Origin: Erysipelotrichaceae bacterium
GTDB taxonomy: Bacteria > Bacillota_I > Bacilli_A > Erysipelotrichales > Erysipelotrichaceae
Direction of reading: 5' to 3'
Assembly: GCA_900754715.1 (NCBI GenBank)
Contig: CAAEDX010000221.1
Span: 1-14,382 of the forward strand
Length of the DNA stretch: 14,382 bases
Shown: positions 6,674 through 13,870 of the stretch, piece by piece
How positions within the stretch are numbered: position 1 is the first letter of the stretch
Layout of the letters: every line of letters starts with the position of its first letter
Translations under genes and position numbers: made by a program
The notes under the pieces: model-generated
The model's database searches: none
What the model saw: the letters and a program-made list of their open reading frames with translations, nothing else
What the model was told of the DNA's origin: nothing

Positions 6674-6754
6674 CTTCAGTTCAACTATATAAGAAATGCA
6701 GTGAAAAGCCTAAGCAATTTTCATTTCTGGGTGTTCCTAGTGGGCATGGAGGGT

Positions 6755-6760
6755 TATAAT
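6755..6760 (+). promoter_or_regulatory. Possible -10 element of ispG
   Basis: A perfect TATAAT lies 24 nt before the ispG start, giving a short leader. No good -35 is found at 16-18 nt, so the call is tentative. It lies outside the IS, about 80 bp past its right end. Nothing else is recognised in 6677-6784. Confidence 0.4.
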
Positions 6761-6784
6761 GAGAGCAGGAAGACAGGTGAAGAC

Positions 6785-7846
6785 ATGAAAAGAGAACAGA
6801 CCAGAGCCGTCCATGTGGGCGGAATACAGATCGGCGCACAGCGCCGCGTCGTCATCCAATCGATGTGCAATACACCGACCAAGGATGCAGAAGCGACCAT
6901 TGCTCAGATTCGCCGGCTGCAACAATCCGGATGTGAGCTGGTCCGCATGTCCGTCATGGATATGGAGGATGCCGAAGCGCTGCGGCACATCAAGGAAGCA
7001 GTTTCCATACCGCTGGTCGCCGATATCCATTTTGACTATCGGCTTGCCCTGGCAGCGCTGGACGCAGGGATCGATAAGATCCGCATCAATCCAGGCAATA
7101 TCGGAAAGCGTGAGAATGTGGAGGCTGTCGTGAGGGCTTGCAAGCGCCGTCATGTCCCTATCCGCATCGGCGTCAACGGCGGTTCGCTGGAAAAGGACAT
7201 CCACGAGAAATATGGACGGCCGACCGCGGAAGGCATGATGGAAAGCGCACATCGGCACATCGACATCCTCGAATCACTGGATTTTCACGACATCGTGCTC
7301 TCTTTCAAATCCAGCGACCCTCTGCTCTGCATCGATGCCTACCGTCTGGCAGCAAAGACCTTTCCTTACCCGCTGCATCTTGGTGTCACCGAGGCCGGAA
7401 CCCTGCTGGGCAGTGCGGTAAAGAGCTCCATGGCACTGGGCACCTTGCTCAATGAGGGCATCGGTGATACGATCCGCATCAGCGTAAATGGCGATCCATG
7501 CAGTGAGATCACCATTGCCAAACAGCTGCTCAAGTGCTGCAAGCTGATCGACCATGTACCCGATCTCATCGCCTGCCCGACCTGCGGCAGGACCGCATGG
7601 GACATGCAGCCCATCGTCAATGAGATCGAAAGCTTTCTCACTACGGTGAACAAGGACATCACCGTGGCCATCATGGGCTGTGTCGTCAATGGTCCGGGGG
7701 AGGCAAAGCATGCCGATATCGCCATTGCCGGCGGCAGAAAAGAGGGCCTGCTCATCCGCAAAGGGCAGATCATCGAAAAGATCCCGCAGGAGCAGATCGC
7801 ACAGCGTCTCAAACAGGAGATCATGGCATTCCAGGAAAAAGAGTGA
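6785..7846 (+). CDS. ispG: 4-hydroxy-3-methylbut-2-en-1-yl diphosphate synthase (GcpE)
   Basis: This cytosolic [4Fe-4S] enzyme catalyses the penultimate step of the MEP isoprenoid pathway, reducing methylerythritol cyclodiphosphate to HMBPP. It has 353 residues, normal for the bacterial two-domain form. The N-terminal TIM barrel contains VVIQSMCNT (22-30), VADIHFDYRLAL (78-89), IRINPGNIG (99-107) and GVNGGSLE (129-136). The cluster-binding C-terminal domain has Cys264 and Cys267 (CPTCGR), Cys299 (MGCVVNGPGE) and Glu306. The ATG at 6785 has AGGTGA just upstream and gives the family-like N-terminus MKREQTRAVHVGG. The in-frame ATG at 6701 would add 28 unrelated residues. Its substrate pathway partner IspH is encoded about 3.2 kb away. 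The IS ends about 108 bp upstream of its start, so its promoter region may have been altered. Confidence 0.96.
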   Translation: MKREQTRAVHVGGIQIGAQRRVVIQSMCNTPTKDAEATIAQIRRLQQSGCELVRMSVMDMEDAEALRHIKEAVSIPLVADIHFDYRLALAALDAGIDKIRINPGNIGKRENVEAVVRACKRRHVPIRIGVNGGSLEKDIHEKYGRPTAEGMMESAHRHIDILESLDFHDIVLSFKSSDPLLCIDAYRLAAKTFPYPLHLGVTEAGTLLGSAVKSSMALGTLLNEGIGDTIRISVNGDPCSEITIAKQLLKCCKLIDHVPDLIACPTCGRTAWDMQPIVNEIESFLTTVNKDITVAIMGCVVNGPGEAKHADIAIAGGRKEGLLIRKGQIIEKIPQEQIAQRLKQEIMAFQEKE

Positions 7847-7850
7847 ATTG

Positions 7851-7891
7851 AAAAAGGCGGTAAGTCCCTGATCAGACTTTCCGCCTTTTTT
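7851..7891. terminator. Bidirectional terminator between ispG and the cyclophilin gene
   Basis: A long stem AAAAAGGCGG/CCGCCTTTTT (7851-7860 with 7881-7890) continues past one T-T mismatch with AAGTC/GACTT around an eight-base loop. The T run on the plus strand serves ispG; the A run read on the other strand serves the convergent gene ending at 7898. Confidence 0.92.
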
Positions 7892-7897
7892 GCCCCT

Positions 7898-8599
7898 TTA
7901 ATTGTCCGCATTCAGCGCGCTGACATCGTCCGCGGTCGCCTCACGCACGGTGATGGTCTCAATGACAACATCCTCAAGGGGCTTGTCATTGTCATCGACC
8001 CGCACCGAAGCGATATAGTTGACCACATCCATGCCGTCAACGACCTGACCGAAGACCGTATGCACATTGTCCAGCCATGGCGTACCGCCGACCTCCTGAT
8101 ATTTTTCGATGACATTGTCGGCATAATCGGTAGAATACTGAGTCATGTTATCTGCTGTATACTGACTGCCATCCTGCTGCTGCACGATGAAGAACTGTGA
8201 GCCATTGGTATTCTCACCGGAATTGGCCATTGAAAGTGCACCATTGAAGTTATAGAGCTGATCGCTGAATTCATCTTCAAATGGATCGCCCCAGATGCTT
8301 TCGCCGCCGGTTCCATCTCCATTGGGATCACCGCCCTGGATCATGAAGCCGTTGATCACGCGATGGAAGATCAAATTGTCATAATAGCCTTCCTCAGCGT
8401 GTGTCGTAAAGTTTTCCACCGCTTTGGGCGCTTGTTCGGGAAACAGCTTTACTGTGACATCACCAAGAGATGTTTCGATGACGGCGAGCTGATCGCCTTC
8501 AGCTACCGGCTCAAATTGCAGCAGTGTCGGCTCCTGTGATGCAGAGCCGCATCCGGCGATGAGCAGCGCAGCTGCAAACAAGGTAAGTAATTTCTTCAT
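7898..8599 (-). CDS. Cyclophilin-type peptidyl-prolyl isomerase lipoprotein
   Basis: This 233-residue lipoprotein is expected on the outer face of the cytoplasmic membrane, helping fold secreted proteins by proline isomerisation. The signal peptide [17 protein letters not shown] ends in the lipobox IAGC, with lipidated Cys17. The cyclophilin domain (about 38-222) shows [14 protein letters not shown] (78-91, catalytic Arg80, Gln88), NGSQFFIV (132-139) and [11 protein letters not shown] (177-187). His180 occupies the position of the CypA active-site tryptophan, which is common in bacterial members. A hydrophilic stretch at about 143-176 is longer than in minimal cyclophilins. The start at 8599 is chosen for the signal peptide and for GGAGG about 6 nt upstream; an in-frame ATG at 8635 would spoil the signal sequence. 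It lies just after nfo on the same strand and may be cotranscribed with it. Confidence 0.94.
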   Translation of the reverse strand: MKKLLTLFAAALLIAGCGSASQEPTLLQFEPVAEGDQLAVIETSLGDVTVKLFPEQAPKAVENFTTHAEEGYYDNLIFHRVINGFMIQGGDPNGDGTGGESIWGDPFEDEFSDQLYNFNGALSMANSGENTNGSQFFIVQQQDGSQYTADNMTQYSTDYADNVIEKYQEVGGTPWLDNVHTVFGQVVDGMDVVNYIASVRVDDNDKPLEDVVIETITVREATADDVSALNADN

Positions 8600-8638
8600 G
8601 TTTTCCTCCATTTCCCCGCGCCTGGACGCGGTCATATC

Positions 8639-9520
8639 TCAACATTTTTTGATCCGCTCCATCAATGCGGGATCGAACGTCTTGGCCTTGAGCATCCTGA
8701 TCTCTTCCCCATAGGGCGCGTGTCCATCCACATAAGGGGTCTCTAGGATCTTGACTGTATCAGCCAGCGCTGGATGATGGACGATCGCGCACAGCGCATC
8801 AAAACCGATCTCCCCAAAGCCGATATTGGCATGACGATCTTTGCTGGCACCCCGGGGATTGCGCGAATCGTTCACATGCACCGCCGCGATGCGATGGATG
8901 CCGATGATACGGTCAAACTCTGCCAGCAGCGCGTCAAAGTCAGAAACATCGTAGCCCGCATCGTGCATATGGCAAGTATCCATGCATACGCTCAGGCGCT
9001 CCCCATAGCGGGCATGGTCGATGATCCAGCGCAGCTGTTCGAAAGTATGGCCCAGCTCACTGCCTTTGCCAGCCATTGTCTCCAGCGCGATGGTCATATG
9101 CTCACCCATTCCTTCCATCGCCTCATCCAGACCTTCCACGATCTTGGCCAGCCCTTTTTCTTCTCCTTCTTTCAGATGCGAGCCCGGGTGAAGGACAAGG
9201 ACGCGCGCACCTATCGCCTGTACCCGCTCCAGTTCCTGACGCAGGAAACTGACTCCAAGCGCAAAGGTATCTGGCTTGATGGTATTTGCCAGATTGATGA
9301 TATAGGGCGCATGCACGATGACATGATCCATCGTAAGCTGGTGTGCTTCCATATATGTGAGTGCCTCATCGATGCATAGCTTCGCGACCGGCACACGACG
9401 AGTGTTCTGCGGCGCGCCCGTATAGATCATGCAGGCATTGGCATCATAACTGCGCGTTTCCTCCATGGCATGAAGCAGATAACCCGGCGCGGACATCGAT
9501 ACATGTGAACCGATGATCAC
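8639..9520 (-). CDS. nfo: Endonuclease IV (AP endonuclease)
   Basis: This trinuclear-zinc apurinic/apyrimidinic endonuclease acts in base excision repair by cutting 5' of abasic sites. It has 293 residues, close to the family's usual 280-300. All nine expected metal ligands can be placed: His70 (VHAPY), His111 (LHPGSH), Glu147 (ALETMAGKG), Asp181 and His184 (MDTCH), His215 (VHVNDS), Asp228 and His230 (KDRHANIG) and Glu260 (ETPY). The start is GTG at 9520, with GGAGG 7 nt upstream inside the end of cshB. The GTG overlaps the cshB stop as GTGA, a 4-bp overlap that implies translational coupling. The same cshB-nfo pair occurs in Bacillus (yqfR-yqfS). Confidence 0.96.
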   Translation of the reverse strand: MIIGSHVSMSAPGYLLHAMEETRSYDANACMIYTGAPQNTRRVPVAKLCIDEALTYMEAHQLTMDHVIVHAPYIINLANTIKPDTFALGVSFLRQELERVQAIGARVLVLHPGSHLKEGEEKGLAKIVEGLDEAMEGMGEHMTIALETMAGKGSELGHTFEQLRWIIDHARYGERLSVCMDTCHMHDAGYDVSDFDALLAEFDRIIGIHRIAAVHVNDSRNPRGASKDRHANIGFGEIGFDALCAIVHHPALADTVKILETPYVDGHAPYGEEIRMLKAKTFDPALMERIKKC

Positions 9521-10872
9521 GATCGTTCCTCCCGCTTTGCACGCTGTTTGGCCTTGGCCCGCTCTTTTTGCTGGCGGCGGATATCTTCCTGGATCATGTT
9601 CCGGCGTGCCTTGCGGCGCAGCCGTTCAACTTCCTGACGCTGTTTCTTGCGGTAATTTGGCTTGACCTTTGTTTTTTTCCTGCTAACGATCTTGCGGATC
9701 TCCTGTTCCAGCGGATCTTTCTTTTTCACCCGCTGCTCATGAAGCGGCTTGAGCTTCACCCAGCTGCCGCCACGGTAATTTTCGTGCTCAAAATGAATGC
9801 CGCGGTTTTCCAGCATCCGGATCAGCGTATCATCCTCACCGCGATACAGCGCGTAACATACGCCGTCACGGCCGGCCCGGCCGGTCCTGCCGCTGCGATG
9901 CACATAGAAATCCAGCTCTTTGGGGAAACCCAGCGAGATGACATGCGTGATGCCCTCGATATCAATGCCGCGCGCAGCGATATCAGTTGCCACGACATAG
10001 CTCTTTTTCTGGCTCTGCAGCTCGCGCAGCGCCTTCATGCGCTCACGGGCATTCAGATCGCCATGCAGCTCGATGACGCCATAGCCCGCTTCCCGCATGC
10101 GCTCAGCGGCTTGAGCCGCGATCGTCCTGGTATTGGCAAAGATCAGGCATACGTAAGGATTGATGCCTGGGAGGATCTCGATGAGCTTATCGGTATACTC
10201 CAGATGCTTGCAAGGGACAAGCACATGCCGGATATCCGGATGAAACTGCGCGCTGCTCTCGACCTGGATGGTCAGCGGTTCCCGCATATATTTGCGCAGG
10301 AAGGGCTTGAGCCCGGCTGGGATCGTAGCCGAAAAGCTCATCATCTGCAGATCGCTGCCCATTCGCGATGCGATCTTGTCCACATCTTCCAAAAAGCCAA
10401 ATTCCAGCGTCATATCGGCTTCATCGACCACGAGGATGCGGGCGGTATCGCAGCGCAGCGTCTGCTCATTCAGGAACATGTCAAGGATGCGCCCTGGTGT
10501 ACCGATCACGATGTGGGGCTGATGCCGCAGCTGTTCGCTCATGCGGCTCTTCTCCATTCCGCCGGCAATCAGACGGATGCGCAGACCTTCCAGCACCTCG
10601 CTCATTCGCAGCGAACGCTGATACAGCTGTACGGCAAGCTCTCTGGTCGGCGCAGTGATCACCGCCTGTACTTTTTCTTTCGATACCTCGATCTGTTCCA
10701 AGATCGGAAGCAGGAACGCATGGGTCTTTCCGGTCCCCGTGTTGGATATGCCGATGATATCTTTTCCCTGCAGCGCCAGGGGAATCACTTGTTGCTGGAT
10801 GGGCGTCAAGCGCTGAAAGCCCTCCAGTGCCATCAGCTTTTGCATGCGCTGGCTCAACTGACTGATCTCCAT
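9517..10872 (-). CDS. cshB: DEAD-box ATP-dependent RNA helicase (CshB-like)
   Basis: This 451-residue DEAD-box helicase remodels RNA in ribosome assembly, RNA decay or cold adaptation; the exact target cannot be read from sequence. Motifs in order are the Q motif (TPIQQ, 23-27), motif I SNTGTGKT (43-50), Ia PTRELA (75-80), Ib TPGR (125-128), DEAD (150-153), SAT (181-183), [10 protein letters not shown] (295-304) and [13 protein letters not shown] (325-337). A strongly basic tail from about 380 to the end is a likely RNA-binding extension. The ATG at 10872 has AAGGAGG 8 nt upstream. The name CshB rests on its size and on the adjacent nfo, as in B. subtilis; other DEAD-box paralogues cannot be fully excluded. 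It is first in an operon with nfo and is divergent from ispH. Confidence 0.93.
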   Translation of the reverse strand: MEISQLSQRMQKLMALEGFQRLTPIQQQVIPLALQGKDIIGISNTGTGKTHAFLLPILEQIEVSKEKVQAVITAPTRELAVQLYQRSLRMSEVLEGLRIRLIAGGMEKSRMSEQLRHQPHIVIGTPGRILDMFLNEQTLRCDTARILVVDEADMTLEFGFLEDVDKIASRMGSDLQMMSFSATIPAGLKPFLRKYMREPLTIQVESSAQFHPDIRHVLVPCKHLEYTDKLIEILPGINPYVCLIFANTRTIAAQAAERMREAGYGVIELHGDLNARERMKALRELQSQKKSYVVATDIAARGIDIEGITHVISLGFPKELDFYVHRSGRTGRAGRDGVCYALYRGEDDTLIRMLENRGIHFEHENYRGGSWVKLKPLHEQRVKKKDPLEQEIRKIVSRKKTKVKPNYRKKQRQEVERLRRKARRNMIQEDIRRQQKERAKAKQRAKREERS

Positions 10873-10900
10873 TGGAATCGCCTCCTTTTCAAACGAATCT

Positions 10901-10928
10901 ATTATACATGAAATTGGCTTTTTGTGAA
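10901..10928 (-). promoter_or_regulatory. Promoter of cshB-nfo
   Basis: On the minus strand TTCACA (10928-10923, five of six to TTGACA) and a perfect TATAAT (10906-10901) are separated by 16 nt. This fits a sigma-A promoter with a leader of about 20 nt. Confidence 0.75.
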
Positions 10929-11004
10929 CTCCTCATTGCCCAAAAGCCGGCATGACGCAGCCCTTTTGGCCATAGGACGTCTTCATGAACAGCATCTGCA
11001 GGCT

Positions 11005-11033
11005 TTGTGCTCCTTGCGATTTTATGGCATAAT
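11005..11033 (+). promoter_or_regulatory. Putative promoter of ispH (extended -10)
   Basis: CATAAT (11028-11033) is preceded by TGG at 11025-11027, an extended -10. A weak TTGTGC (11005-11010) lies 17 nt upstream. The predicted start falls just before the ispH Shine-Dalgarno GGAGG at 11041. Confidence 0.6.
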
Positions 11034-11052
11034 GAAGGCAGGAGGAATCAGA

Positions 11053-11961
11053 ATGAATGTCATCAAAGTAGTGCCTCGCGGATATTGCAAAGGGGTGGTC
11101 CGTGCCATCTCCATCGCTCAGCAATGCCGCGCACAGTATCCAGAGCAGCCCGTGACGGTCCTAGGCATGCTCGTCCACAATGAATATGTGAAGAAAGCGC
11201 TGGCGCTGCGAGGGATCGCGACCGTGGAAGACCCGCTGCGCACCCGCGAAGCGCTTCTCGATGAGGTCGAAAGCGGCGTCGTCATCTTTACCGCACATGG
11301 CATCAGCGATCAGGCCCGCGCCAAAGCGAAACAAAAAAAGTTGATCTGCGTCGATGCCAGCTGTCCGGATGTGCTCCGCACCCAAGAGCTCGTACGGACG
11401 CGGCTGCAGCAAGGCAATGAGGTGTTCTACATCGGCAAGGCGCGGCATCCGGAAGCAGAAGCAGTCTGTGCCCTTAGTGCGCATGTGCATCTCATCACCA
11501 GTGAAGCGGACATCCCCTCTTTGCCTGCAGATACGCCCTTGTTCGTCACCAATCAGACGACCATGTCCATCTTTGATGTCCACAAGCTCTTTGCGCGCAT
11601 CAGGGAGCGTTTCCCGGGCGCGCAGATCAGCGAAGAGATCTGCAACGCGACGCGTATCCGGCAACAGGCGGTGGCCGATCTGCGTGACAAACACGTCGAT
11701 GTGCTTTATGTGGTGGGAGACACACACTCCAACAATTCCAAGCGTCTGGCACAGATCGGCAGCCAACAAGGCATCCCGCGCGTGCTGCTCATCGAATCGG
11801 TCCAGGACATCGAGCCTGCGCAATTGAAAGGCGCGCAAAATGTCGCCGTGACAAGCGGTGCGAGCACGCCGACCTACCTGACTGCGCAGGTCATCGATTA
11901 TCTGGAACACATGGAAGAGGGAGTGCCAAAGCCGCATATCTCATTGCAAGATATCCTGTAA
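11053..11961 (+). CDS. ispH: 4-hydroxy-3-methylbut-2-enyl diphosphate reductase (LytB)
   Basis: This cytosolic [4Fe-4S] enzyme performs the last MEP-pathway step, reducing HMBPP to IPP and DMAPP. It has 302 residues, normal for the family. The three cluster cysteines are Cys12 (RGYCKGVVRA), Cys104 (DASCPDV) and Cys197 (EICNATRIRQ). Substrate-binding histidines are His42 (LVHNEYV), His82 (AHGIS) and His132 (RHPEAEA), with Glu134 the proton-relay glutamate; GDTHSNNSKRL (222-232) and SGASTP (268-273) are also present. The ATG at 11053 has GGAGGA 7 nt upstream and gives the standard N-terminus MNVIKVVPRGYCKG. The frame is open upstream to 10924, but that start has no ribosome-binding site. It is a single-gene unit with its own promoter and terminator. 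Confidence 0.96.
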   Translation: MNVIKVVPRGYCKGVVRAISIAQQCRAQYPEQPVTVLGMLVHNEYVKKALALRGIATVEDPLRTREALLDEVESGVVIFTAHGISDQARAKAKQKKLICVDASCPDVLRTQELVRTRLQQGNEVFYIGKARHPEAEAVCALSAHVHLITSEADIPSLPADTPLFVTNQTTMSIFDVHKLFARIRERFPGAQISEEICNATRIRQQAVADLRDKHVDVLYVVGDTHSNNSKRLAQIGSQQGIPRVLLIESVQDIEPAQLKGAQNVAVTSGASTPTYLTAQVIDYLEHMEEGVPKPHISLQDIL

Positions 11962-11966
11962 AAAGC

Positions 11967-12009
11967 AAGATGCCTGTCTGAAGTCATCCTTCAGACAAGG
12001 CATCTTTTT
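11967..12009. terminator. Terminator of ispH overlapping the 3' end of trmK
   Basis: A 17-bp stem with one bulged base (AAGATGCC then TGTCTGAAG, pairing with CTTCAGACA then AGGCATCTT) has a five-base loop and is followed by a T run on the plus strand. The trmK stop codon lies in the loop on the minus strand, and a second T run follows the stem there after two bases. It probably ends both convergent genes. Confidence 0.9.
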
Positions 12010-12670
12010 GATATAAACGGCATTGGATGCGTTCCTGCCGCTGCAGCAGCGCAGGCCGGCGCGCATGACCCTCTGGCATCTGATGCAAGATGTCACGACA
12101 TTTGTTCAGCTCATGCGTCCAATACTCGATGAACAGCGGGTCATCATCACGATGACAGCCAAACATGATCTGTGTTTCGCTCAGCCGCGGAGCAGCCGCA
12201 TCATGATGTGTCTTTATAATCTGATAATAATGGCGTTCTCTGACGATGCGTTCGGTATCGATGACAAATCCTTCTTCGCTCAGAAAGCGGCGAAGCTCTT
12301 CCACATCGGTATGGCTGGCAATGATCAGCGAACGGCAGCGAGCCCATTGCGGCCTGCCTTCCAGCAGGATCGCGCGGATCGTCTCAAAGCCCATGCCTGC
12401 AATGATCACAGTGTCGACATCAGCAGCCAGCGCGGCGATGCCATCCTGAAGCACTGGGATGATCTGATCTTGCAGCCCAGCCTGACTGATGGCCTGCCTG
12501 GCTCGTGACAATGGTCCTTCGGCGACGTCGCAGGCATAACATTTCGGGCAGATCCCGCGTTCGACCAGGGCGATGCAGACAAGCGCATGATCACAGCCGA
12601 TATCCGCAACCACGCTTCCCGATTCTACCATATCGGCCACGGCCTGCAGCCGGATTCCCAGATTGACCAT
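11984..12670 (-). CDS. trmK: tRNA (adenine22-N1)-methyltransferase
   Basis: This SAM-dependent enzyme methylates N1 of A22 in the D-loop of tRNAs in Gram-positive bacteria. It has 228 residues, the family size. The Rossmann N-terminal domain shows RLQAVADMV (7-15), VADIGCDHA (21-29, SAM binding, usually IGTDHA) and ACDVAEGPLSRA (46-57). It also shows VIIAGMGFETI (88-98), where AGMGG is usual. The C-terminal part is helical and charged, matching the coiled-coil tRNA-binding domain. The ATG overlaps the rpoD stop by one base (TAATG) and lacks a good Shine-Dalgarno, so coupling to rpoD translation is likely. In many Firmicutes trmK is followed by a nif3/yqfO gene; here it is followed directly by a terminator. 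Confidence 0.93.
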   Translation of the reverse strand: MVNLGIRLQAVADMVESGSVVADIGCDHALVCIALVERGICPKCYACDVAEGPLSRARQAISQAGLQDQIIPVLQDGIAALAADVDTVIIAGMGFETIRAILLEGRPQWARCRSLIIASHTDVEELRRFLSEEGFVIDTERIVRERHYYQIIKTHHDAAAPRLSETQIMFGCHRDDDPLFIEYWTHELNKCRDILHQMPEGHARRPALLQRQERIQCRLYQKDALSEG

Positions 12671-13866
12671 TACGGTTTGTCCACAAAATCTTTCAGGCGC
12701 TTGGAGCGGGTCGGGTGCTTCAGCTTGCGCAGCGCCTTGGCTTCGATCTGGCGGATGCGCTCACGGGTCACGTTGAACTCCTTGCCGACTTCCTCCAGCG
12801 TGCGGGTACGGCCGTCCAACAGGCCAAAGCGCAGACGCAGCACCTTTTCCTCTCGCTCGGTCAGTCCCTGCAGCACCGTGTTGATCTCATCCTTCAGCAG
12901 CTGATTGTTGGCGTATTCATCCGGAGAGAGCGTCTCTTTATCTTCGATGAAGTCACCTAAGTGTGAATCATCTTCTTCTCCGATCGGCGTTTCCAGCGAA
13001 ACCGGCTCGAGCGCGATCTTCTGGATCTCACGCACTTTTTCCGGCGTGATGTTTTCCATCTTTTCAGCGATCTCCTCGGCGGTCGGATCGCGGCCCAGAT
13101 CCTGGACCAGCTGACGCTGGATGCGAGTCAGCTTGTTGATGGTCTCGACCATATGTACCGGGATGCGGATGGTGCGGGCCTGATCCGCGATGGCGCGGGT
13201 GATGGCCTGACGGATCCACCAAGTCGCGTAGGTAGAAAACTTGAATCCTTTCGTATAGTCAAATTTTTCCACTGCCTTGACCAGGCCCATGTTGCCTTCC
13301 TGGATCAGGTCAAGGAAAAGCATGCCTCTGCCGACATATTTCTTGGCGATGGACACGACCAGACGTAAGTTGGCGGCGATCAAGGTCTTTTTTGCTTCTT
13401 CATCTCCGGCCTGGATGCGGCGGGCGATCTCCGGCTCATCCTTAGGGTCGAGCAGATCCACACGTCCGATTTCCTTTAAGTACATCTTGACCGGATCATT
13501 GATCTTCGTATGCGAAGTATTGGCGAAAGATTGTTCCAGGTTTTCCAGCTCGTTGGCCAGCGCATGATCAGAATCATCATCGTCAAAGTCCAGGCTGTCA
13601 TCGGCAGAAAGCACTTCGTCGTCATCATCCACGTCCAGCAGCAGCTCATCATCGTCTTCCTCGTCATCTTCAAAGACGATGTCGTTGTCCGCGCACCACT
13701 GAAACAGATCATCGACGTCTTTGTCGCTGAGATCAAGATGATCGATGGAATCCATCAGATCTTTCTGTGTCAGGACGATGCTGTCATCTTTCATCGATTC
13801 AAGCAGTTCGGCCTTGATCTCATCCAGTGTCTTGTAATGCTTCGCACTCACTTTTTTCGCACTCAT
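12670..13866 (-). CDS. rpoD: RNA polymerase primary sigma factor
   Basis: This is the housekeeping sigma-70 factor (SigA) directing RNA polymerase to -10/-35 promoters such as those seen in this window. It has 398 residues, similar to Firmicute SigA (about 370-390). Region 1.1 is at about 10-65. An extremely acidic linker of mainly Asp and Glu lies at 66-100. Region 1.2 begins near [12 protein letters not shown] (123-134). Region 2 includes [13 protein letters not shown] (210-222) for -10 recognition and melting. Region 3 runs from about 236 to 320, and region 4.2 ends in the helix-turn-helix [17 protein letters not shown] (366-382). The ATG at 13866 is 4 nt after the dnaG stop, with AAGGAAG inside the end of dnaG. 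The dnaG-rpoD order is conserved in Bacillota (the macromolecular synthesis operon). Confidence 0.97.
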   Translation of the reverse strand: MSAKKVSAKHYKTLDEIKAELLESMKDDSIVLTQKDLMDSIDHLDLSDKDVDDLFQWCADNDIVFEDDEEDDDELLLDVDDDDEVLSADDSLDFDDDDSDHALANELENLEQSFANTSHTKINDPVKMYLKEIGRVDLLDPKDEPEIARRIQAGDEEAKKTLIAANLRLVVSIAKKYVGRGMLFLDLIQEGNMGLVKAVEKFDYTKGFKFSTYATWWIRQAITRAIADQARTIRIPVHMVETINKLTRIQRQLVQDLGRDPTAEEIAEKMENITPEKVREIQKIALEPVSLETPIGEEDDSHLGDFIEDKETLSPDEYANNQLLKDEINTVLQGLTEREEKVLRLRFGLLDGRTRTLEEVGKEFNVTRERIRQIEAKALRKLKHPTRSKRLKDFVDKP

Positions 13867-13870
13867 TCTA

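Larger units (their letters stand above)
6498..6674. ncRNA. Candidate bridge (guide) RNA region of the IS
   Basis: This is the 177-nt non-coding end upstream of the transposase. IS110-family elements are known to encode a guide RNA in such an end. A seven-pair stem (6584-6590 with 6644-6650, one G-T pair) encloses 6595-6604, identical to 5108-5117 on the left flank, and 6615-6624, the reverse complement of 6675-6684 on the right flank. A second hairpin-forming stretch lies at 6528-6548. The two guide-like segments end at the proposed TT core if read as plus-strand RNA, which is antisense to the transposase; known IS110-group RNAs are sense. The strand is therefore left open. No start or end of the RNA can be fixed from sequence. 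Confidence 0.45.
5115..6676 (-). mobile_element. IS110-family insertion sequence (ends inferred)
   Basis: This element of about 1.56 kb lies between divergent pbpA and ispG. It contains one transposase gene, short non-coding sequence after it, and a longer structured non-coding end before it. An 11-bp perfect inverted repeat lies near both ends (5129-5139 and 6663-6673). The exact ends are inferred from a shared TT dinucleotide at 5115-5116 and 6675-6676, chosen because sequences in the non-coding end match the flanks up to exactly those bases. If correct, the empty site reads ACACTGG-TT-CAGTTCAA. The element looks lower in GC than its neighbours. A long non-coding 5' end resembles the IS110 group, while subterminal inverted repeats resemble the IS1111 group. 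Confidence 0.7.

Noticed and set aside
5106..6686. Alternative IS ends at about 5107 and 6685 with the flank matches read as donor guides
   Set aside because: This would allow a sense-strand RNA, but the shared core then mismatches one guide and the guide order is reversed. The TT-core model fits both guides exactly, so it is preferred, though not proved.
6701..6784. Upstream in-frame ATG for ispG
   Set aside because: It would add 28 residues with no similarity to IspG N-termini, and the ATG at 6785 has the ribosome-binding site and the family-like start.
8600..8635. Upstream in-frame start for the cyclophilin lipoprotein
   Set aside because: It would place a charged leader before the lipoprotein signal peptide; the ATG at 8599 has GGAGG at good spacing.
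9568..10911. 447-codon ORF on the plus strand
   Set aside because: It is fully antisense to the DEAD-box helicase gene, has no family features and no ribosome-binding site. GC-rich codon use of cshB explains the open frame.
11161..11937. 258-codon ORF on the minus strand inside ispH
   Set aside because: It is antisense to a clearly conserved enzyme gene and its translation resembles no protein family.
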